Shown: positions 11,933 to 20,295 of the stretch, in pieces
Position numbering within the stretch: the stretch's first letter is position 1
How the letters are laid out: each line of letters opens with the position of its first letter
Virus record (IMG/VR): IMGVR_UViG_3300035701_002933
Span: 1 to 23,281 of that record
From: a virus
Strand: one strand, 5' to 3'
DNA: 23,281 bases
Notes under the pieces: model-generated
What the model was told of the DNA's origin: nothing
The model's database searches: none
The model's input: only the letters and a program-made list of their open reading frames with translations
Program-made: the position numbers and the translations under genes

Positions 11933-13021
11933 ATGCCAGAACTCGAATCGCTTCTACCCGACACTGGAGCCGGTGGCGATTACGATTTTGGACCTGATGC
12001 TTCGGTAGGGGGTGGGTCGTCAGACCTATCGCCCGAGCCGGCCGCAGCCGCCGCCCCGGAGCCGACACCCGCGCCGGAAGCTCCGGCAGCTCCCGCCGCT
12101 CCCGCCGCCGCACCAGTCGCCCAGCCGAAAAGCGAGTACGACGTCGTTGACCCGGTCCTCGACGCTCCGCCGCCGGCAGCACAGCCGGCTTCAGCTCCCG
12201 CCGCTTCGGCTACTCCCGCCGCCTCGGCCGTCGACCCATCCGGCCTTTCGCCGCAGCAGCAAATGCGAGCGAACGCCCTCGGAATGACTCCGCAACAGCT
12301 TGCGGCGTTCAAAGACCCCGAGATGGCTCTTCTGACGGCGGAAAACATCGCCTGGCGTACACTCGCCGCGTCGCGTGCGCAACCGGCAGCTCCGCAAGCC
12401 CAGCAACCGGCTCCCATCCAGCCGCCGAGATACGACGAAAACCTGGCTCGCCAGCAGTACGCCGAATTGGGAGTTGACGACACCTTCGCCGCCGCCCTGG
12501 TCGAGCGCGACAAGCAGATCCACGCGGCGCAAATGTCCGGCTTTCAGGCGCAGCAGGCTCTCGGCGAAGTCCGTGCCTGGGCCCAACAGACGCAGAATCA
12601 GCTTACCCATCAGCAGCAGCTCCATCAGCAGGATCTCATTACGCGAGACTACGAAGGGTTTGTGTCGAAGCAGTCGCCAGAAATCCGGCAGGCTCTTGCC
12701 GATCCCCAGGTGAAAGCACAAATCTTCCAGGAGGCCGACGTCCGCTGTGCGGGATTGCACGCGCGCGGTCTCCAGATCCCGAGTTTCGATCAGGTTTTCC
12801 AGGCGGCGACAAGTGCCGTACTGGGAGACAAAGCGCAGTCCATTGCCCGTGAGCAGGTACGCCGCGAAGTCGCAGCGCACCGAGACCGGGCAGTTTCCCG
12901 CCCCCGTGGTGCCGACGCTCCCAAGCAGCAAGGCGATGCCGCGGCCGGTTCTTTCGCGAACGACTTCTTTTCCCGGCGGGGTCTTGCCCCTCTCGGAACC
13001 ATTCACCGCGACGACGTCTAA
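11933..13021 (+). CDS. Scaffold-like protein (362 aa)
   Basis: The start is ATG 11933 (MPELESLLPDTGAGGDYD...), with GGAA just upstream. Residues 30-115 are Ala/Pro repeats and probably disordered. Residues 110-300 are Gln/Ala/Glu-rich helices (QQQMRANALGMTPQQLAAFKD, AEVR-like coils and QNQLTHQQQLHQQDL), and the end is basic (RSRPRGADAPKQQG ... FFSRRGLAPLGTIHRDDV region). It directly precedes the major capsid gene. Phage scaffolds typically have this composition, length and place, and guide coat assembly before leaving the head. The basic C-terminus fits the coat-binding end of P22-type scaffolds. The function is inferred from these features. Confidence 0.75.
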   Translation: MPELESLLPDTGAGGDYDFGPDASVGGGSSDLSPEPAAAAAPEPTPAPEAPAAPAAPAAAPVAQPKSEYDVVDPVLDAPPPAAQPASAPAASATPAASAVDPSGLSPQQQMRANALGMTPQQLAAFKDPEMALLTAENIAWRTLAASRAQPAAPQAQQPAPIQPPRYDENLARQQYAELGVDDTFAAALVERDKQIHAAQMSGFQAQQALGEVRAWAQQTQNQLTHQQQLHQQDLITRDYEGFVSKQSPEIRQALADPQVKAQIFQEADVRCAGLHARGLQIPSFDQVFQAATSAVLGDKAQSIAREQVRREVAAHRDRAVSRPRGADAPKQQGDAAAGSFANDFFSRRGLAPLGTIHRDDV

Positions 13022-13040
13022 CTTTTGGGAGCAATAAACC

Positions 13041-14120
13041 ATGTCGGAACTCGCCTTTGAGGACATTACGGACCTCGTCGCCGGTACGCTGAAGCATCTC
13101 GGCCGGATGAAATTCCAGCAAATCGCCCAGAACTTGCAGGACTACGAGGTAGTCGGCAACTGGTTCAAGCGCGACAAGGTGCAATTCGACTACGGCGTTG
13201 GTATCCAACGCAACATCATGGGCTCGCTCTCAAAGCAGGCCCGGCATACCGGTGCAATGACCACCGACTCGGTCGACATTCCGACCTTGATGGTGCAGCT
13301 CGCCCTCAACTGGCGTCACGCGCAAGTGCCGTGGGCTTTTGAATATCAGGAACTCCTGATGAACCGGGGCGAGGCCCTGGTCTTCAACGTCGTCAAGCCG
13401 CGGCGCGTCGACGCGCTCCTGTCGATGGCTGAGGAGCTCGAGGCGAAAGCCTGGACGCTCACAACTTCGGGCGACAAGCTGATGCCCTGGGGCTTACCGT
13501 ACTGGATCGTTTACTCGGCCGTGGCAGCGCCCGGCGGTTTCAACGGCGGGGCTCCGTCGGGGTTCACGACCGTTGGCGGTATCGACCCGACGGTGACGAC
13601 CAACTTCAAGAATTACTGTTCGACCTACGTCGCAGTGACGAAGCTCGACCTGATTAAGACGATGCGTCAGGCGCATCGCAAGATCCGCTGGCGCGCGCCG
13701 GTCAACGTGGCCGACTACGGACGCGGCGGATACGGCAACCTGCGGCTCTACACCGACAACACGACCATCGCCGCGTTCGAAGACCTGGGCGAAGCTCAGA
13801 ACGAGAACCTCGGCCGCGATCTCGGTCGGTTCGGCGGGGCGAAGGACGTGAAGTACGTCGAGGAAGTGCTGACCTTCCGCAGGCACCCGTTGATCTACGT
13901 GCCGCAAATCGACGACACGTCGGTCTTCACCGCCGCGACCAACCCGGTCTACATGATCGACCACTCGACGTTTTACCCGGTGTGTCTCGCCGGCGACTAC
14001 CTGCGCGAGGGTGAAGTGATTCGGGCGCCGAATCAGCACAACCTTTTCCGCATCTTCATCGACCTGACCTACAACTATTTGTGCGTCGATCGCCGACGCA
14101 ACGCGGTTTTCTCCAAGTAA
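13041..14120 (+). CDS. Major capsid protein candidate (359 aa)
   Basis: GGGAG lies about 9 nt before ATG 13041. The protein is a single globular unit with the order expected of a coat subunit: an N-terminal helix (FEDITDLVAGTLKHLG), a beta/loop segment (QFDYGVGIQRNIMG), a long spine-like helix (VDALLSMAEELEAKAWTL), the insertion-like PWGLPYWIVYSAVAAPGGFNGG, and C-terminal strands (TLFRIF-like region ... LCVDRRRNAVFSK). Position after the scaffold and before head-surface genes, with length near 360, supports the major coat role. The fold (HK97-type) is inferred, not proven by a motif. A phage co-chaperonin encoded at 3324-3626 could assist its folding. Confidence 0.8.
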   Translation: MSELAFEDITDLVAGTLKHLGRMKFQQIAQNLQDYEVVGNWFKRDKVQFDYGVGIQRNIMGSLSKQARHTGAMTTDSVDIPTLMVQLALNWRHAQVPWAFEYQELLMNRGEALVFNVVKPRRVDALLSMAEELEAKAWTLTTSGDKLMPWGLPYWIVYSAVAAPGGFNGGAPSGFTTVGGIDPTVTTNFKNYCSTYVAVTKLDLIKTMRQAHRKIRWRAPVNVADYGRGGYGNLRLYTDNTTIAAFEDLGEAQNENLGRDLGRFGGAKDVKYVEEVLTFRRHPLIYVPQIDDTSVFTAATNPVYMIDHSTFYPVCLAGDYLREGEVIRAPNQHNLFRIFIDLTYNYLCVDRRRNAVFSK

Positions 14121-14182
14121 CCAACGCCCTGATGGGGTGAGTTTACAGACCCGGTACCTGACAGCTTTCAAGGAGTTTCAAA

Positions 14183-15025
14183 ATGGCCGATCTTGTTGTT
14201 GGCTTTCTGGGTCGCGATACAACGCGCAAGCCGAGCGATTCAATCTGGAAGGGCTGCCCCTGGCTCGAGCTCTTGCATGGCGGAGTTCAGCGCTCCGGGT
14301 TTGCCATGTGGGACGACTTCGGCGACTCGACCGCCCCGGTGACAAACGGAACGGTCGGCCGGTACACCGTGATCGGGACCACCGGAGCGGGTGCGCTGAC
14401 CGCGACCGACGACGGTGGCGTGATACGACTTGCGACCGGTGCCGGTGCCAGCCAGGAGGCTTACCTCGGCTACGGCGGCGCGACGGGCGGACCCGTGGCG
14501 ATCCGCAACGCGGGCCCCAACATGCTTTGGTTTGAGGCGCGCGTGCGTTTGCAGACCGTCTTAGCTGGCGGATACTTCGTCGGTCTCATGCGTTCTTCCG
14601 ACATCGCCTCCGGTATGCTCGTCAACGTGACGACCGTACTGGCGTCAACCGTCAAGGGGTTCGGCTTCAGCATCGCCAATGCCACGCCAACGCTGTTCGA
14701 TGCGGTGTTCGCCAACGGTGCGGCTCCGACCACCTTCAAGGCCGCGGCGGCAACGATGGTCGTCAATACCTGGGTCAAACTGGGAATGAAGTATTGGGGC
14801 AACATCGGCCCCAACGTCAACGCGGTTCAGTGGTTCGTGAACGGCGTCGAAGTGACGAACACGGCTGGAACGTCGTTCAACCAGGCGGTGAGCGCGGCGA
14901 ACTTCCCAAGCGCCCAGTGTTTGACGCCGGTTTTCGCTGCCAAGAGTTCCGGCGGAACGCAGACGCAGATGGATGTCGATTGGTGGCGTCTGGCGCAGAT
15001 CATCGAAGACCCGACCTTCGGGTAA
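14183..15025 (+). CDS. Virion surface protein with lectin-like jelly-roll domain (280 aa)
   Basis: AAGGAG lies 10 nt before ATG 14183. After an N-terminal capsid-facing segment (about 1-45) the protein is beta-rich, with a concanavalin/LamG-like signature: AMWDDFGDS, LWFEARVRLQTVLAGGYFVGLMRSSD, WVKLGMKYWG, WFVNGVEVTNTAG and a closing MDVDWWRL. Such folds are common in head decoration and host-carbohydrate-binding proteins of phages. It follows the coat gene, so a head decoration or head-fibre role is likely; the target sugar is unknown. Confidence 0.7.
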   Translation: MADLVVGFLGRDTTRKPSDSIWKGCPWLELLHGGVQRSGFAMWDDFGDSTAPVTNGTVGRYTVIGTTGAGALTATDDGGVIRLATGAGASQEAYLGYGGATGGPVAIRNAGPNMLWFEARVRLQTVLAGGYFVGLMRSSDIASGMLVNVTTVLASTVKGFGFSIANATPTLFDAVFANGAAPTTFKAAAATMVVNTWVKLGMKYWGNIGPNVNAVQWFVNGVEVTNTAGTSFNQAVSAANFPSAQCLTPVFAAKSSGGTQTQMDVDWWRLAQIIEDPTFG

Positions 15026-15083
15026 TCGTTCGGCTGTTTGACTTTCACCGCAGCAACGCGGATAGCCTTGAAGGAGTGAGACC

Positions 15084-15374
15084 ATGGCAAGAAAAAGAAA
15101 TTCTCTGGCTTCCACTGCCGGAGACGATGCGGGATCTGGCAGTTCGGACCAGGCTCGGGAATCGGGTACCATTCCCAGCAAGACCCAATCCGGCAACGAC
15201 CCGGTTGACGGTCAGACCTACAGCTACGGCGAGGCTGACGACGATGGCTTTGACATCAAGACCACGTCGGACAATTCACAGTCGATAGCCCAGCGGGCGG
15301 TCGACATGGCGAAGGGCGACGGATCGCAGCCTGGCCTGGATGTTGAAGGCGGGGAAGAAGAAGACACCGAATAA
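15084..15374 (+). CDS. Small acidic hypothetical protein (96 aa)
   Basis: GAAGGAGTGAGACC precedes ATG 15084, a clear ribosome binding site. The protein begins basic (MARKRNS) and becomes strongly acidic and Ser/Gly/Asp-rich, ending GGEEEDTE; only residues 68-75 (AQRAVDMA) look helical. It is likely disordered. It may be a capsid-associated or regulatory protein, but nothing in it is diagnostic. Confidence 0.6.
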   Translation: MARKRNSLASTAGDDAGSGSSDQARESGTIPSKTQSGNDPVDGQTYSYGEADDDGFDIKTTSDNSQSIAQRAVDMAKGDGSQPGLDVEGGEEEDTE

Positions 15375-15418
15375 CCCGACCAGGCAACCCATGCCCGGAT
15401 TGATCGAAAGAAGTTCAG

Positions 15419-15982
15419 ATGCCCGCGTCCAAAGCCAAAACCGAAAATGCGACACCACCTCCGAAGTTTCAGGAGGTGATGGCGCTTGATTCCTACGTTG
15501 CCGACAGACTTCGGGCGATGCTTCGTCTTCCCGACGATGCCGACATTCCCATGCCGCTTCGGAAGGTGATTACCGATTTCCAGGCGGAGCACCTCGGCGA
15601 GCAGCTCCTTAGCTCGATGACGGATGAGCAGATCAAACTGTTCATCCAAATTGCAGAGTGTCGGTACCCGTCGAAGAAGTCCATTCCGATCAAGCCTGGG
15701 GCGACGGTATTCTCTCGCACGTTCAACGACGACGTAATTTTCGTACGTCCGGCGGCGATCGAGCGGGCGCTTATCAATCGCGGTGGCACATTCGTCGTCG
15801 TGCAGATCGACGATCTTGTCACCAACGAGGATGCGGACCCGAACAGTCGGCACAACCAACTTGCCGAGAAGGCCACTTTGCAGGAGGAGGGATTCCTGCA
15901 AGCCCAGAAACAGGCAGCCGCGGGACCCCGGCCAGCGATCAAAAGGGCAGCCCCGGAACTCGCAGGCACCCCAGCCGGATAG
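15419..15982 (+). CDS. Hypothetical protein in the head module (187 aa)
   Basis: ATG 15419 is preceded by GAAAGAAG, a fair ribosome binding site. The core (residues 20-145) is a globular alpha/beta domain: LDSYVADRLRAMLRLPDDADIPMPL, then GEQLLSSMTDEQIKLFIQIAECRYPSK, and then a beta-rich part VFSRTFNDDVIFV ... GGTFVVVQIDDLV. The C-terminal 40 residues are Ala/Pro/Gln-rich and basic. The reverse-strand frame of similar length is a shadow. No family is recognised; head-tail connection is possible from its place. Confidence 0.68.
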   Translation: MPASKAKTENATPPPKFQEVMALDSYVADRLRAMLRLPDDADIPMPLRKVITDFQAEHLGEQLLSSMTDEQIKLFIQIAECRYPSKKSIPIKPGATVFSRTFNDDVIFVRPAAIERALINRGGTFVVVQIDDLVTNEDADPNSRHNQLAEKATLQEEGFLQAQKQAAAGPRPAIKRAAPELAGTPAG

Positions 15983-15994
15983 AGAGGGTAGCCG

Positions 15995-16816
15995 ATGCCC
16001 CAATCCGGCCTGACACTGCAATTCACCGACCTGCAAAAACACGCTGCCTATTTCGTTTACGGCATCGACGGGGTGGATAGTCCGCTCGCGACCGCGCTCG
16101 CCGCTTCCGAGCTGCGGAACCTCAACCGGCTCATCTTCCGAGGTCTCCGTGCGTTCTACTACCCGCAACAGATCAGCGGGACGATCTACGACTGGCCGTT
16201 CCTGCGGAGCAAGCTGACGCTCCTTGTGCAGGCGAACCAGGGCGACTACGAAATGCCGTATGCCTTCGGTGGGGCTTTGGGAACGCTGCGGTTCGGCGAG
16301 GTCGACAGCGTGTTTTTCCCTGTTCGAAAGGTCAGCCAGGAGATCATCGACGCCAATCGGGCGACGAATGTGTCAACCACGGGGTTTCCCCAGATGTACA
16401 CCGAGCGCCCGGTCATGCACGCGGGGCGCGAGGGAACGCGGTGGGAAATCCTTGTTTGGCCGACTCCCGACGCCACGTACACCTTGACCGGGACGATGCG
16501 GATTCACCCGCTCGCACCGGACACGACAGCCACGACGCCTCAGCTTTACCTCTACGGCGGCCCGGAGCATGAGGAAACGATCCTTGCGTCGGTACTCGCC
16601 TCGTGTGAGCTGTTCCTGGAGGGGCAGCCTGGTCCCATGGCGCAGGACTACGAGCGCAAACTGCGGACCTCGATTGCAATGTGTGCATTGATGCACCCCT
16701 CTGAAAAACTTGGGTACAACGGTAACTCTCGCAACGCGGGACGATTCTCGCGGGGCGGACGGGCTTTCGACAATTACTCAAATGTGACGTTCAACGGCAC
16801 GGATTACGGGAGCTGA
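15995..16816 (+). CDS. Head-tail adaptor-like protein (273 aa)
   Basis: This has the look of the phage adaptor family often annotated as P22 gp4-like or tail tubular A-like: an N-terminal helix pair (TALAASELRNLNRLIFRGLRAFYYPQ), then DWPFLRSKLTLLVQANQGDYEMPYAFGG, a central beta region VDSVFFPVRKV ... FPQMYTERP, WEILVWPTPDATYTLTG, and a final helix with EHEETILASVLASCELFLEG. It fits the W-F-L ... DYxMP ... YPTPDAxYxL pattern I associate with these proteins. In a podovirus-like virion it would sit beneath the portal and receive the hub or nozzle. GAGAGGG precedes the start (15995). The assignment is by recalled resemblance and gene order. Confidence 0.68.
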   Translation: MPQSGLTLQFTDLQKHAAYFVYGIDGVDSPLATALAASELRNLNRLIFRGLRAFYYPQQISGTIYDWPFLRSKLTLLVQANQGDYEMPYAFGGALGTLRFGEVDSVFFPVRKVSQEIIDANRATNVSTTGFPQMYTERPVMHAGREGTRWEILVWPTPDATYTLTGTMRIHPLAPDTTATTPQLYLYGGPEHEETILASVLASCELFLEGQPGPMAQDYERKLRTSIAMCALMHPSEKLGYNGNSRNAGRFSRGGRAFDNYSNVTFNGTDYGS

Positions 16817-16820
16817 AGAA

Positions 16821-17132
16821 ATGGCGCTCACCAGCGTTGCACAAACGGTGCGCGGAAACATGAAAGTCTCGATCGGCACCCTTTCGGGCGGCGACGATAC
16901 CTTCACGTTTGACTCGAAGATGGTTCAGTGGTGGATCGCGACGCCGGCTGCCGCGGTGCTGATGGTTCCTGCAAGCGCCTCAGCCGGCAACGCCGGCTTC
17001 AACTGGGCGTTAGCGTCCACGTTCGGACCATTCCACCACATGGATATGGCAGGTCGCATTGTGACGCTGGTCGGGACCAATACGCAAATCGTCAGAATCA
17101 TGGAATCTCTGAGAGGCAATCCGACAGCGTAG
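16821..17132 (+). CDS. Small beta-rich virion protein (103 aa)
   Basis: The start at 16821 lies 4 nt after the previous stop, with GGGAG and GAAGAA in the gap region. The protein is beta-rich (VRGNMKVSIGTLSGGDDTFTF, MVQWWIATPAAAVLMVP, AGRIVTLVGTNTQIV) with no helix-rich parts. It resembles short decoration or fibre modules more than enzymes. It could be a capsid cement protein. The family is not recognised. Confidence 0.6.
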   Translation: MALTSVAQTVRGNMKVSIGTLSGGDDTFTFDSKMVQWWIATPAAAVLMVPASASAGNAGFNWALASTFGPFHHMDMAGRIVTLVGTNTQIVRIMESLRGNPTA

Positions 17133-17212
17133 TTTCCCGTTACTTGGGCCGAGAGAGCCCGGCATTCGCCAACGGGACCATCACTAACCAGATGTAAAAA
17201 GGAATCTGAATC

Positions 17213-18316
17213 ATGGGTGCTGCAAACATTGCTCGACTTCTGGCTGCCGGATGCGACATCGAGGCCCTGTCTCCGGTCGTGAACAACGTGACTAACCCCT
17301 TCAAGTTCGGGGCGGCTGGAATCTCGTTTGACACTGGCGGAAAGATCTTCCGCTCGTCGACGAATGCGATCACCGCGTTCGCCGGTGGCGGTCAGACGAG
17401 CGCGACAGCTCTTACCAGCGACTTCAACCGGGTGACGACCGTCGCGACCTCGGGCGACTCGGTCAAGCTCCCGGCGTCGGTAGCGGGGCTCGAGATTTTT
17501 GTCGCCAATGCCGGGGCGGCTCCGATGGACGTTTTCCCGTTTTTGGGGGATACGATCGCCCCTGCGGCTGTAAATATCGCCTATCGTCTCGCTGCCGGAA
17601 CGTCGATGCTCTTCGTCTGCACGATTGCCGGTACATGGGTGCTGGTAATTCCCAATTCGGCGAGCAACGCGCTTACCGCGTTCGCCGGGGGCGGACAGGG
17701 AAGCGCTACGATTCTTCCCTCCACCGTCAACCGGGTCTCTACGGTTGCCACCATCGGCGACTCGGTAAAATTGCCGCTCGCGGCTCCGGGGTCGGTTATC
17801 TTTGTGTCGAATACGGGCGTCGCCGCGATGGACGTATTCCCCACCACGGGCGACCAGATCGCTCCGCTTGCGGCTAATACCGCCTACCGCATCAATACCG
17901 GTGTGTCGCTGTTCTTCCAATGCACGGTGGCGGCTATCTGGACGCCGATGTTGGCGCTGCCCAAGTCGGCGAAGTACACCAAAAACACGACAGTCGGTGG
18001 CACGACAGCAGCAGTTGGAGATCTCACCGGGGCCGCAGTAGTCTCGTGCGAATACTCGGCGGTCGGTGCGGCGAACATGCAGGTCCGTACGGCGACGCAG
18101 ATGTTCAACGATGCCGGAAACGTGCTGCCCGGCGACTCGTACCTGCTGATAATCACCAATACGTCGGCAGGTACCACGACAATCACCACAAACACCGGAA
18201 TCACTCTTACCGGCACAATGACGCTGGCATTAAGCACGACGCGCACATTCCTTGTGACATTCACCACGGCGACAGCGTGCGTGATTCAGTCAATCGGCGT
18301 AGGAACCATCTCGTAA
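17213..18316 (+). CDS. Beta-rich virion protein with two tandem ~101-residue repeats (367 aa)
   Basis: AAGGA lies about 10 nt before ATG 17213. Residues 51-143 and 152-244 are copies of one domain with a 101-residue period: both begin NA(I/L)TAFAGGGQ and share N-R-V-x-T-V-A-T-x-G-D-S-V-K-L-P, I-F-V-x-N, M-D-V-F-P, G-D-x-I-A-P, A-Y-R and C-T-x-A. The C-terminal third (about 250-367) is Thr/Ala/Ser-rich with a further repeat-like string of Thr-Thr-Ile-Thr. This is the shape of a surface-exposed beta-sandwich fibre or decoration protein. The repeat probably arose by internal duplication. Its function in host binding is inferred. Confidence 0.72.
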   Translation: MGAANIARLLAAGCDIEALSPVVNNVTNPFKFGAAGISFDTGGKIFRSSTNAITAFAGGGQTSATALTSDFNRVTTVATSGDSVKLPASVAGLEIFVANAGAAPMDVFPFLGDTIAPAAVNIAYRLAAGTSMLFVCTIAGTWVLVIPNSASNALTAFAGGGQGSATILPSTVNRVSTVATIGDSVKLPLAAPGSVIFVSNTGVAAMDVFPTTGDQIAPLAANTAYRINTGVSLFFQCTVAAIWTPMLALPKSAKYTKNTTVGGTTAAVGDLTGAAVVSCEYSAVGAANMQVRTATQMFNDAGNVLPGDSYLLIITNTSAGTTTITTNTGITLTGTMTLALSTTRTFLVTFTTATACVIQSIGVGTIS

Positions 18317-18326
18317 GGAGTGGGCT

Positions 18327-18776
18327 TTGCCAAGTTTGTACGATTACGATGCCTTCGATTTTCAGGCGGCATCGGGGTCAAAATTCGACGACGGCAACCT
18401 GGAGCTGGCGAATATCGTCGCCGGGTTGACGATTCCCTACACCTACTCGCTGTCCCTGGCAACAGGGATCAGCGGGCAGTTGTGGAGTTCGGCGAACGGA
18501 CCCACTGCGTTCAAGTATCTGCGGGTGGTGAGTGACGTCGGAACCTTCGCACTCCCCGTCATCCTGGAATTGACGACGGATCTGGCAGCGGCGACGGCGA
18601 CCGGGTATGCAACCGTGCCCATCATCGCCAATTGTCCGTTCAAGCTGTTCGGAAACGCCTCGTACGCCAGTTACATCGCGAACTTTGGTGGCGGAACGAT
18701 ACGCACCATCGACCGCATCCGAGCGAAGAATCTGAACGCCTCTACCGCGAACGTCAAGATCTGGGTTTTCAACTGA
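18327..18776 (+). CDS. Beta-rich virion protein with TTG start (149 aa)
   Basis: A strong AAGGAG (18315-18320) lies 6 nt before TTG 18327, and no ATG or GTG fits, so the TTG start is well supported. The protein is beta-rich: LANIVAGLTIPYTYSLSLATG, AFKYLRVVSDVGTFALPVILEL, CPFKLFGNASYASYIANFGGGTIRTIDRIRAKN and a closing ANVKIWVFN. It resembles the neighbouring surface proteins in composition. It may be another decoration or fibre module. The family is not recognised. Confidence 0.65.
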   Translation: MPSLYDYDAFDFQAASGSKFDDGNLELANIVAGLTIPYTYSLSLATGISGQLWSSANGPTAFKYLRVVSDVGTFALPVILELTTDLAAATATGYATVPIIANCPFKLFGNASYASYIANFGGGTIRTIDRIRAKNLNASTANVKIWVFN

Positions 18777-18783
18777 TTGCCCC

Positions 18784-20295
18784 ATGCCTAATCATCTGTT
18801 CTGCGGACCATTCCAGCCTGAAGACGCTTTCGAGGTCAACGGCGAGGGCTTCGAGGGTGCCTATCGGGATCACCGCCTGAGCTGCGGGCTCGAGCCGCTT
18901 CCACCGCGCTTCTCCGTGCCGACGAGCGTATCCATCGTCATTGCCGGACGGAACTACGCGAATTTCCTGCCGGAAGCAATTCACTCGGCGATTAACCAGA
19001 CCATCCCATGTGAAGTGATTTACTCTGACGACGGCAGCAGCGACGACTCGGTCGAGATCGCCCGGCAGTTTGAAGAGGTCGGTCTCGTCGTCATTGCCAC
19101 TTCGACGAATCAGGGTGTCGTTTCCGCTCGCAACCGTGGCTTTCACGCGAGCCGCGGTCACTGGATCATCAACCTGGACGCCGACGATGCCCTGCCGATC
19201 AACTACGTCGAAAAGATGCTCGAAGCAGCTACCCCGAGCTCGCCGTTCTGCTACGGGGCTGCCCATGCGTTCGGGAAGATGTCCCTGACCTGGAACGCTC
19301 CCGAGTGGGGTACCGAAAGTCTCTGGATTCGGAACTTCGTCAACACCTCGGCGATGTACTCACGGGCTGCCTGGACGGCTGCGGGGGGTTGGCAGGAGTT
19401 TCTCGGTACCATGTGGGACTGGAGTCTCTCGCTTCGGGCGTCGCGGTTCGGCAAACCGGCTAAAGCGAATACCGGCGTCTTCTACCGCATCCACGACAAC
19501 AGCTTCTCCGAGCAGTACAACGAGCGGGACGAGTCAAAGCTGGAGGTTCTTCTGGCTCGAGGCCGCCGGATGGTGGCTCGTTTGTCGGTGGGCTCGATCC
19601 TGAGCGGCCGGCTGCCGGATCTGTTCCCCGCGTGGCTCGAAAAGCTGGCTCATTCGGTGCGACACATCCCGCTGTCCCAAAAGCCGGATCTCACGCTTCT
19701 CAACAATTCAGACAATCCAAGGTTCGCCAGGATGGTCGCCAAGGAATGTGCTCGCTTCGAAGCACAGTTCGGTTGCATACGCATCCTGCCGTTTCCAGTT
19801 CGCCTTGCATGGGAGGGTGAGCTGGAGCGGCGGGGGCGTGTGGCCGAGCTGCTTGCGGACGCGTGCAACAAGCTCCACTCGGAAATGCCCGGTGAGGTGC
19901 ATTGGCACATCGAGGACGACGTCATGGTACCACGCCAGGGCGGTGAGGTCCTATGGGAATCTCTCACGGCGGGTTGCCGACCCCCGGCGGCGGTGACGGG
20001 GGTGTATCGCAGCCGACACCTGGAACACGACCTGATCGGCGGCTGGTGGAAGTGCGACAAGCCGGTCGAGCTGAAGCGAATTCCCGAGCGCAGGCTGCGG
20101 CTCGACTTTGCCGGCATGGGTTGCGTGATGTACTGGAAGGATCGCGTCCCCGACTGGTTGCCGTACTGGTGTGGCGTTGCGGCGCACGACTGGAATTGGG
20201 GATGCCGGTTGAAACGTACCGGTGGCCGGTTGATGATGCTGCCCGAGGTTCGTTGCGGCCATGCGGTGAGCGCCTCCGAAATTGTGGAGGTCTAA
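18784..20295 (+). CDS. Two-domain glycosyltransferase (family 2 type), 503 aa
   Basis: The N-terminal domain is a clear GT-A, family 2 transferase: SVSIVIAGRNYANFLPEAI (48-66), a nucleotide-sugar-binding DDGS (82-85), NQGVVSARNRGF (109-120) and a metal-binding DADD (132-135), then the acceptor-side DWSLSLRA (213-220). The C-terminal half (about 325-503) looks like a second GT-A-like unit, with HWHIEDDV (EDD 378-380), LDFAGMGCVMYWKDR and HDWNWGCRLKRTGGRL, which could be a second active site or a relic. It adds sugars to an unknown acceptor: capsid, fibre or host envelope. It sits inside the virion gene block and ends TAATG into the hub gene. The ribosome binding site is weak. Confidence 0.88.
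   Translation: MPNHLFCGPFQPEDAFEVNGEGFEGAYRDHRLSCGLEPLPPRFSVPTSVSIVIAGRNYANFLPEAIHSAINQTIPCEVIYSDDGSSDDSVEIARQFEEVGLVVIATSTNQGVVSARNRGFHASRGHWIINLDADDALPINYVEKMLEAATPSSPFCYGAAHAFGKMSLTWNAPEWGTESLWIRNFVNTSAMYSRAAWTAAGGWQEFLGTMWDWSLSLRASRFGKPAKANTGVFYRIHDNSFSEQYNERDESKLEVLLARGRRMVARLSVGSILSGRLPDLFPAWLEKLAHSVRHIPLSQKPDLTLLNNSDNPRFARMVAKECARFEAQFGCIRILPFPVRLAWEGELERRGRVAELLADACNKLHSEMPGEVHWHIEDDVMVPRQGGEVLWESLTAGCRPPAAVTGVYRSRHLEHDLIGGWWKCDKPVELKRIPERRLRLDFAGMGCVMYWKDRVPDWLPYWCGVAAHDWNWGCRLKRTGGRLMMLPEVRCGHAVSASEIVEV

Noticed and set aside
16925-17920. 331-residue minus frame across the surface-protein genes
   Set aside because: Arg/Gly/Asp-rich shadow crossing two well-supported plus-strand genes and the gap between them.
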